Positions 7,421 to 12,510 of a DNA stretch of 12,510 bases are shown in pieces. A program made the position numbers and the translations under genes. The notes beneath the pieces were generated by a model. That model worked only from the letters and a program-made list of their open reading frames with translations. It had not been told where the DNA came from and searched no databases. Each line of letters opens with the position of its first letter. Positions within the stretch are counted from its first letter, which is position 1. This DNA comes from Acidobacteriota bacterium (lineage in GTDB: Bacteria > Acidobacteriota > Vicinamibacteria > Vicinamibacterales > UBA8438): assembly GCA_011523485.1 (NCBI GenBank), contig WTGR01000385.1, positions 1 through 12,510 on the forward strand. The letters are read 5' to 3'.

Positions 7421-8575
7421 TCAGGTTCGCGCGTCGGTGACCGATCCGGAAGCCGCCGGGGACCGCAGGTAGCGCATCAGGCTCGGAATGCCCGGCTGCC
7501 ATCGATCACCGGCTCCGGGCGGCTTCCAGACGTAACCGACCATGGCCAGCCGGTCGCGGTGCTGCACTGTCTCGGGAATCGAGTCGAGGGCCAGAGCATC
7601 GGCGATGACCCCGTTCAGCTCGTCCTGGGCGAGCATGGCGCGGCCGGCGAACGCATCGGCTATCGCGCCGGCGGCCGGCAGCAGGTTCTGCCGCTCCAGC
7701 TCGTCGCGGCGGTGCTCGTAGTAGGCGTTTCGCTCGATCTGGAAGACGCAGCTCGCCTGCTCGACCATGGCCTCGTCGATCAGCCCCGCGGCCTGTTGCG
7801 TCGCCGCGTCCCACAACGCCGCCCCCCAGAGCTGCAGAAAGTAGGGATAGCACTGGCTCTCGTCGAGCACCCGCCGCAACGCCGCCGCGTCGAACGTGAT
7901 CGCGGGGTTCTGCTCGGCGAGCGGTCGCACGAGCGCGTCCGCCGCTGCGTCCTCGTCGAGCAGACCGACGCCGATGTGTTTCGCGCGGTTCCAGAACGTC
8001 GCGGACATCCGGTCGAGGCACAGCGTCAGGCCGGGAGTGCCCGCGAGCACCAGCAGGAAGGGCGCGGCCGCCGCAGTGGATTGGCCGGCATTGAGCAACG
8101 CCCGTCCTACCGCCACGTCCAGCGTGTGCGCCTCATCCAGCAGGACGACCAGTGGCCGGTGGGCGCAACGCAGGGTCAACAGGTCGGTCAGCGTGCCCGG
8201 GTCGCCGCCCAGCTCCCAGCCCAGCCGTCCGACGCCGATCGAGACCGACAACTTGTCCGGGAGCAGCGACCGAAAGCGATCCGGCGGCGCCAGGGCCGTG
8301 GCGAGCGCATCGAGGGCCGGCAGGTCGCTCGGCGTGCGCCAGACGACGTCGATTTCCCCGCTGGCCTCGATCTCGCCCTGCAGCCACCGCAACAACACGG
8401 TCTTCCCGTTGCCACGGGGACCGGACACCACGGCGTCCCGCGGCGCCCCCCGCCCCGCCTGGAGGTAGGCGAGCAACCGCATCAACTCGCGCTGTTCGGC
8501 GTCCCGGCCGGCCAGACAGGGCGGCAGCACGCCGCGACCGGGCACAAAGGGATTGACGGACCGCTGCTCGCGCAT
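7421..8575 (-). CDS. ORC/Cdc6-like AAA ATPase
   Basis: This is a 384-residue ATP-binding protein. The N-terminus NPFVPGRG-LPPCLAGRD is typical of a bacterial AAA_16-type family. Walker A is GPRGNGKT (52-59), Walker B is LVVLLDEAH (142-150, with D147 and E148), and a sensor-1-like VLAGTPG follows near 176-182. The segment CYPYFLQLWGAALW around residue 250 resembles the lid region of that family, and a winged-helix-like C-terminus may follow. I prefer the ATG at 8575; an in-frame TTG lies three codons upstream. No Shine-Dalgarno is visible, and a GC hairpin (8590-8606) sits 15 bases before the ATG. It flanks the toxin-antitoxin-like patchwork on the same strand. Function is unknown; DNA-linked or defence-linked roles are both possible. 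Confidence 0.83.
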   Translation of the reverse strand: MREQRSVNPFVPGRGVLPPCLAGRDAEQRELMRLLAYLQAGRGAPRDAVVSGPRGNGKTVLLRWLQGEIEASGEIDVVWRTPSDLPALDALATALAPPDRFRSLLPDKLSVSIGVGRLGWELGGDPGTLTDLLTLRCAHRPLVVLLDEAHTLDVAVGRALLNAGQSTAAAAPFLLVLAGTPGLTLCLDRMSATFWNRAKHIGVGLLDEDAAADALVRPLAEQNPAITFDAAALRRVLDESQCYPYFLQLWGAALWDAATQQAAGLIDEAMVEQASCVFQIERNAYYEHRRDELERQNLLPAAGAIADAFAGRAMLAQDELNGVIADALALDSIPETVQHRDRLAMVGYVWKPPGAGDRWQPGIPSLMRYLRSPAASGSVTDART

Positions 8576-8589
8576 GGACGACAAGACCG

Positions 8590-8606
8590 GCGCCGTTCTG
8601 CGGCGC
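8590..8606. promoter_or_regulatory. Hairpin in the leader of the ATPase gene
   Basis: GCGCCG (8590-8595) and CGGCGC (8601-8606) form a perfect 6-bp stem with a 5-nt loop, starting 15 bases upstream of the ATPase ATG. It could limit translation. The overlapping 15-mer CGTTCTGCGGCGCAG (8594-8608) is identical to positions 37-51. Confidence 0.4.
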
Positions 8607-8701
8607 AGTTTCTCAGCGTATCACGGTGCAGTCCGGACCCCGGCGCACGCAGCGAACGCGACGCCGGTCGCCGGCCCGCCGCGACGGTCAACCATCGATG
8701 T

Positions 8702-9019
8702 TCAACGCGGCGCGAGCTGCGCATCGTCGACGCCCGGCAGGCGCCTCGTCGGCAGGGGCGGCACCGGCCGGACGTCAAGCACGGCGTGCCAGTACGCCCA
8801 GGAGCGCGCATCGAAGACGCCCGGCAGACCGGCCCGCAGAACTTGGCGCAGTTGTTCGTCGGTGAAATGCGTCCGCATCACGAGGAGGTCATCGACCGTG
8901 CCGTATGTCATCACGTGGCTCAAGAAGAGGACCGGATCGGCCAGCGCCTCCTCCGGCGGCTTGAACCACACCATCCGCTCTGCGACGCGCAGCAGTTCTG
9001 CGGGCTGTTCATGGTTCAG
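8702..9019 (-). CDS. Small WFKP-type protein, likely antitoxin partner of an AbiEii-like toxin (copy 1)
   Basis: The protein is 105 residues from a CTG at 9019, or 90 from the ATG at 8974. The CTG start is suggested by GGGAG (9027-9031) 7 nt upstream and by a CTGA overlap with the stop of the preceding fragment; copy 2 has the same arrangement. Visible features are MVWFKPPEEALADPVLFLSH, MTYGTVDDL and GVFDARSWAYWHAVL, then a proline- and arginine-rich tail. From memory, proteins of this kind sit beside AbiEii-family nucleotidyltransferase toxins; that is recall, not a search. No intact toxin lies next to it. This copy appears complete and may be an orphan antitoxin. Confidence 0.55.
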   Translation of the reverse strand: MNHEQPAELLRVAERMVWFKPPEEALADPVLFLSHVMTYGTVDDLLVMRTHFTDEQLRQVLRAGLPGVFDARSWAYWHAVLDVRPVPPLPTRRLPGVDDAQLAPR

Positions 9020-9057
9020 GATGACGCTCCCGGTGCGACGCCGGCGAGAGACTCGAG
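8907..9057. repeat. 151-bp direct repeat, left copy
   Basis: This aligns without gaps to 10001-10151, with 119 of 151 positions identical by hand count. It covers the end of the toxin remnant, the GGGAG/CTGA junction and the first part of the WFKP gene up to the residues MTY. Similarity stops sharply after MTY. Confidence 0.8.
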
Positions 9058-9099
9058 GCTCGGTGCGGCTGGTTCATGAGGAAGCCGCAATCGCGTCAC
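9016..9099 (-). pseudogene. 27-codon C-terminal remnant of an AbiEii-like toxin (copy 1)
   Basis: A GTG at 9099 overlaps the stop of the preceding gene (GTGA) and opens 27 codons ending APSLESLAGVAPGASS. The end matches the tail of the longer remnant at 10110-10337 (LPKLEYLAGVAAGASR). It is too short to be functional as a toxin, but its start and stop still link the genes on either side. Confidence 0.45.
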
Positions 9100-9722
9100 C
9101 AGCCTTGCGCCTGGACAGTCAACCAGTCCACAACGTCATCAACGGAACGGGCGTACTTCCACGGGTCGCGCGGCCGGTTCGTGAGTCGGCACAGCCAACG
9201 TCCCGGATGTTCGTGTCGCTGTCCGCCCTTCGGTGCCATAGGGGAGCGAATCCACGCGGACCGGCCGGTGGGGAGCCGGAATGAGTATTCCCCGTTGGCG
9301 GCCCCGGACGGCGTGAACCCACCAAACCGGACGGTAGGACAGCGGATTGCGACCAGGCGCCGAAGTGTCTCCAACTCAGGCGAGGATGCCCCGTAGTCGC
9401 TCGCGGCCGTGGTACTCGCGGTCCCAATAGATGCCGCAACGTGGGTTCGCGAGCGCCCCCACTCAGCGGCGCGGCGCGCCGAATTGTCCCCGTCACGGAT
9501 GATCTCGCTATCGGCCGGCCGGGGCGTGTGTTTCGTCGCGGGCGGTTGGTAGCCCTCTGCGGCCAGGACTACCCACGCCGTCCGCTGGTCGACACGGCTG
9601 AACTCCCATTCGGTGCGTAGCGCCCGGGCGTGTGGCGCGCCGGTGGCCGTCGCGACCGCGGCGTACGTCGCGCGGGTCCCCTCGCCAGCCAGAAAGTCCA
9701 GAACGAGTGACAGGGACACCAT
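9096..9722 (-). CDS. Two-part protein of unknown function (cargo gene A)
   Basis: This is a 208-residue protein. The ATG at 9722 is one base after the stop of the upstream gene (TGACATG), so it is probably translationally coupled; the frame is open ten codons further upstream inside that gene. Residues 1-75 (LVLDFLAGEGTRATYAAVAT, TAWVVLAAEGY) look like a small helix-turn-helix-type fold, loosely like the TYGxIA region of alkyltransferase-like proteins. A low-complexity A/S/T linker follows, and then a second region (FRLPTGRSAWIRSP, GRWLCRLTNRP, ARSVDDVVDWLTVQAQGW) that I do not recognise. It lies between the two direct repeats. A fusion or old frameshift between the two parts is possible. Confidence 0.55.
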   Translation of the reverse strand: MVSLSLVLDFLAGEGTRATYAAVATATGAPHARALRTEWEFSRVDQRTAWVVLAAEGYQPPATKHTPRPADSEIIRDGDNSARRAAEWGRSRTHVAASIGTASTTAASDYGASSPELETLRRLVAIRCPTVRFGGFTPSGAANGEYSFRLPTGRSAWIRSPMAPKGGQRHEHPGRWLCRLTNRPRDPWKYARSVDDVVDWLTVQAQGW

Positions 9723-9723
9723 G

Positions 9724-10113
9724 TCAAAGCTCACTGGGCGAGTCAGCCTCAAGATCGAGTCGGAGGCGTGCAGCGATCACGTCCGGGATCGGGACCCAAG
9801 CAGCCCCCATTGCCTTCTTTCCTCGATCGTCACTGAAATGCTCCGCATCCATCGCGTCGGACACGATCTTGTGGCCGTCTACCGCGTATTCGCCTCCCAA
9901 CGTAGCCCCGAATACATGAGCGCGACCGTGCACGACGCGGAAACGGTGCTCGTCACAGGTACCTGCGATGTAGGGCACCGCGACATCGAGGAAGCAATAG
10001 GTCATCACGTGACTCAGGAACAGCATCGGGTCGGCCAACGTCTCCACCGAAGGCTTGAACCACACGATCCGCTTCGCAACGCGCAGCAGATCCGCCGGCG
10101 GTCTCGAATTCAG
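9724..10113 (-). CDS. Chimeric protein: WFKP-type start joined to an unrelated tail (cargo gene B)
   Basis: The protein is 129 residues from the CTG at 10113, which has GGGAG 7 nt upstream (10121-10125) and overlaps the preceding stop as CTGA. Residues up to MTY match copy 1 (RIVWFKPSVETLADPMLFLSH). The rest (from CFLDVAVPYIAGTCDEHRF to the end) has no similarity to copy 1 and I do not recognise it. An internal ATG at 10005, exactly at the point where similarity ends, would make a separate 93-residue protein but has no ribosome site. The stop is one base before gene A. GC content looks lower than in the flanks. Confidence 0.5.
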   Translation of the reverse strand: MNSRPPADLLRVAKRIVWFKPSVETLADPMLFLSHVMTYCFLDVAVPYIAGTCDEHRFRVVHGRAHVFGATLGGEYAVDGHKIVSDAMDAEHFSDDRGKKAMGAAWVPIPDVIAARLRLDLEADSPSEL

Positions 10114-10151
10114 CGTGACGCTCCCGCGGCGACGCCAGCCAGATACTCGAG
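10001..10151. repeat. 151-bp direct repeat, right copy
   Basis: This is the partner of 8907-9057 in the same orientation, 1,094 bp away, about 79% identical with no gaps. The segment between the repeats (9058-10000) holds gene A and the unique tail of gene B. Confidence 0.8.
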
Positions 10152-10337
10152 TTTCGGCAACCTCGCCGGATTGACGTTGGAGGCCGCCTCGACCAGGCGC
10201 GGGCACACGTCGCGAGGCAGAGTGGCCAAGTCGCCGTCTGCGAAGCACAGCGACTTCAAGGTCAACATGGGGTTGAACGCCAGACCGTACACCGCACGGG
10301 CGGCGCCGAGCGCGTCACTGGCCCAAGTATGCGCCAC
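10110..10337 (-). pseudogene. C-terminal remnant of an AbiEii-like nucleotidyltransferase toxin (copy 2)
   Basis: Seventy-five codons remain. The segment ARAVYGLAFNPMLTLKSL, ADGDLATLPRDV and the ending LPKLEYLAGVAAGASR resemble, from memory, the C-terminus of AbiEii-family nucleotidyltransferases. The catalytic N-terminal part is missing. The fragment begins directly at the edge of the MITE-like element, where an in-frame TAG (10340-10338) belongs to the CTAG target. Its stop overlaps the CTG of gene B. In-silico removal of the element does not restore a longer frame, so truncation was not caused by the insertion alone. Confidence 0.5.
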
Positions 10338-10491
10338 CTAGTGTCGCGCCTGACAAATGCCTTTACAGAATTGTGAGCGGTCGTGTGGCCGGAGAGGCGC
10401 GAAAATGCCCGAAAAAACGGCGGCGGTTGTCTGCCTTGCCGCGACCACGGGCCGCAAATTGCCTAAACGCAATTGTCGGGCAGGACACTAG
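10338..10491. mobile_element. MITE-like element in a CTAG target (IS630/Tc1-mariner style)
   Basis: The two ends are inverted copies: reading inward, CTAGTGTCGCGCCTGACAAA on the left and CTAGTGTCCTGCCCGACAAT on the right, 23 of 28 matching over the first 28 bases, with weaker pairing further in. Taking TA as the target duplication (10339-10340 and 10489-10490), the element is 148 bp and sits in C-TA-G. IS630 is known to insert at CTAG and duplicate TA. No transposase is encoded. It separates the broken antitoxin gene from the toxin remnant. Confidence 0.7.
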
Positions 10492-10497
10492 TCGTGG

Positions 10498-10716
10498 TCA
10501 CCGGCGGCGCAACGTAGCGATAATCTCCTGCGCCGGGCGGACACATCCCGCCTTCGCGGCCGTCCAGGCGTCGGAGATCGCGTCGTGAAGGGCCCGCTAC
10601 TCGCCGACGTCCATGTCGTCGCCGTCATCGTCGAGCACTAGATCCAACACCGTTCCCGCGGGCAACGAGCACGGCTCGTCGAACTGCAGTCGCCCGCCCT
10701 CGACCCTGACCTTCAA
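10498..10716 (-). pseudogene. Antitoxin gene with an in-frame amber codon
   Basis: This reads as 72 codons from a TTG at 10716, with a GGAGAGG ribosome site 8 nt upstream (10725-10731). The first 39 codons (KVRVEGGRLQFDEPCSLPAG, then TVLDLVLDDDGDDMDVGE) resemble AbrB/PHD-like antitoxins of RelE/ParE-type pairs. Codon 40 is TAG (10597-10599). The frame then goes on as RALHDAISDAWTAAKAG and VRPAQEIIATLRRR, which is how that family normally ends. A GTG (10501-10499) overlaps its stop as GTGA, the usual place for the toxin start, but the MITE-like element cuts in after three codons. It starts 20 bp downstream of the nifJ-like gene. A sequencing error at the TAG cannot be excluded. Confidence 0.62.
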
Positions 10717-10735
10717 CGCGCGATCCTCTCCGTCC

Positions 10736-12510
<1,775 letters not shown>

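Noticed and set aside
4860..7502. An 880-codon minus-strand open frame.
   Set aside because: It is antisense to the M49-like gene and out of frame with lpd, and has arginine-rich composition without domains.
6158..9079. A 973-codon plus-strand open frame.
   Set aside because: It overlaps the M49-like gene in another frame and runs antisense through the ATPase; both of those have clear family motifs, this one has none.
9613..10341. A 242-codon plus-strand open frame across the cargo.
   Set aside because: It has no recognisable motif, while the minus-strand frames share homology between the repeats and have coupled starts and stops.
10499..10501. A full RelE/ParE toxin gene starting at the GTGA overlap.
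   Set aside because: Only three codons remain before the element, and removing the element in silico gives no RelE/ParE-like sequence, so no toxin gene is annotated.
10373..10588. A 71-codon plus-strand frame.
   Set aside because: It begins inside the MITE-like element and ends antisense to the broken antitoxin gene; no ribosome site or family match.

Overview
The window is GC-rich bacterial DNA with dense genes on both strands. No rRNA or tRNA marker is present, so lineage is a guess. The mix of a GC-rich backbone, a very large pyruvate:ferredoxin oxidoreductase-type protein, a Thermus-type ferredoxin, a secreted TPR plus aspartyl-protease protein and a secreted M49-like peptidase would suit an Acidobacteriota relative (for example Vicinamibacteria), held at low confidence.

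Positions 1-7406 are a housekeeping block with a pyruvate and electron-transfer theme. On the minus strand, a small ferredoxin, nuoB and nuoI form a compact cluster (3071 to 1742). It is followed by an exported TPR/double-DTG aspartyl protease (1561 to 56) with its own possible promoter. lipA (3220-4164, plus) diverges from the ferredoxin across a 148-bp gap that holds a promoter candidate with a perfect 16-bp palindrome in its spacer. lipA converges on lpd (5704 to 4271, minus). lpd diverges, with only 37 bp between start codons, from a secreted M49-like metallopeptidase (5742-7406, plus). At the far right, the C-terminal part of a nifJ-like oxidoreductase runs off the window edge (12510 to 10736, minus). 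Together the genes touch both routes of pyruvate oxidation: lipoate and dihydrolipoyl dehydrogenase for the dehydrogenase complexes, and PFOR, ferredoxin and two Fe-S subunits of complex I for the ferredoxin route.

Positions 7421-10735 are an accessory stretch, all minus strand. It starts with an ORC/Cdc6-like AAA ATPase. Beyond it lies a patchwork of toxin-antitoxin-like pieces: two copies of a WFKP-type small protein start, two C-terminal remnants that resemble AbiEii-type nucleotidyltransferases, a two-gene cargo of unknown function lying between 151-bp direct repeats (about 79% identical by hand count), a 148-bp MITE-like element with terminal inverted repeats sitting in a CTAG target, and an antitoxin gene broken by an in-frame amber codon. 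The successive reading frames are linked by 1-nt gaps or 4-nt stop/start overlaps, so the region still looks like one translationally coupled unit. This patchwork is the most unusual part of the window.
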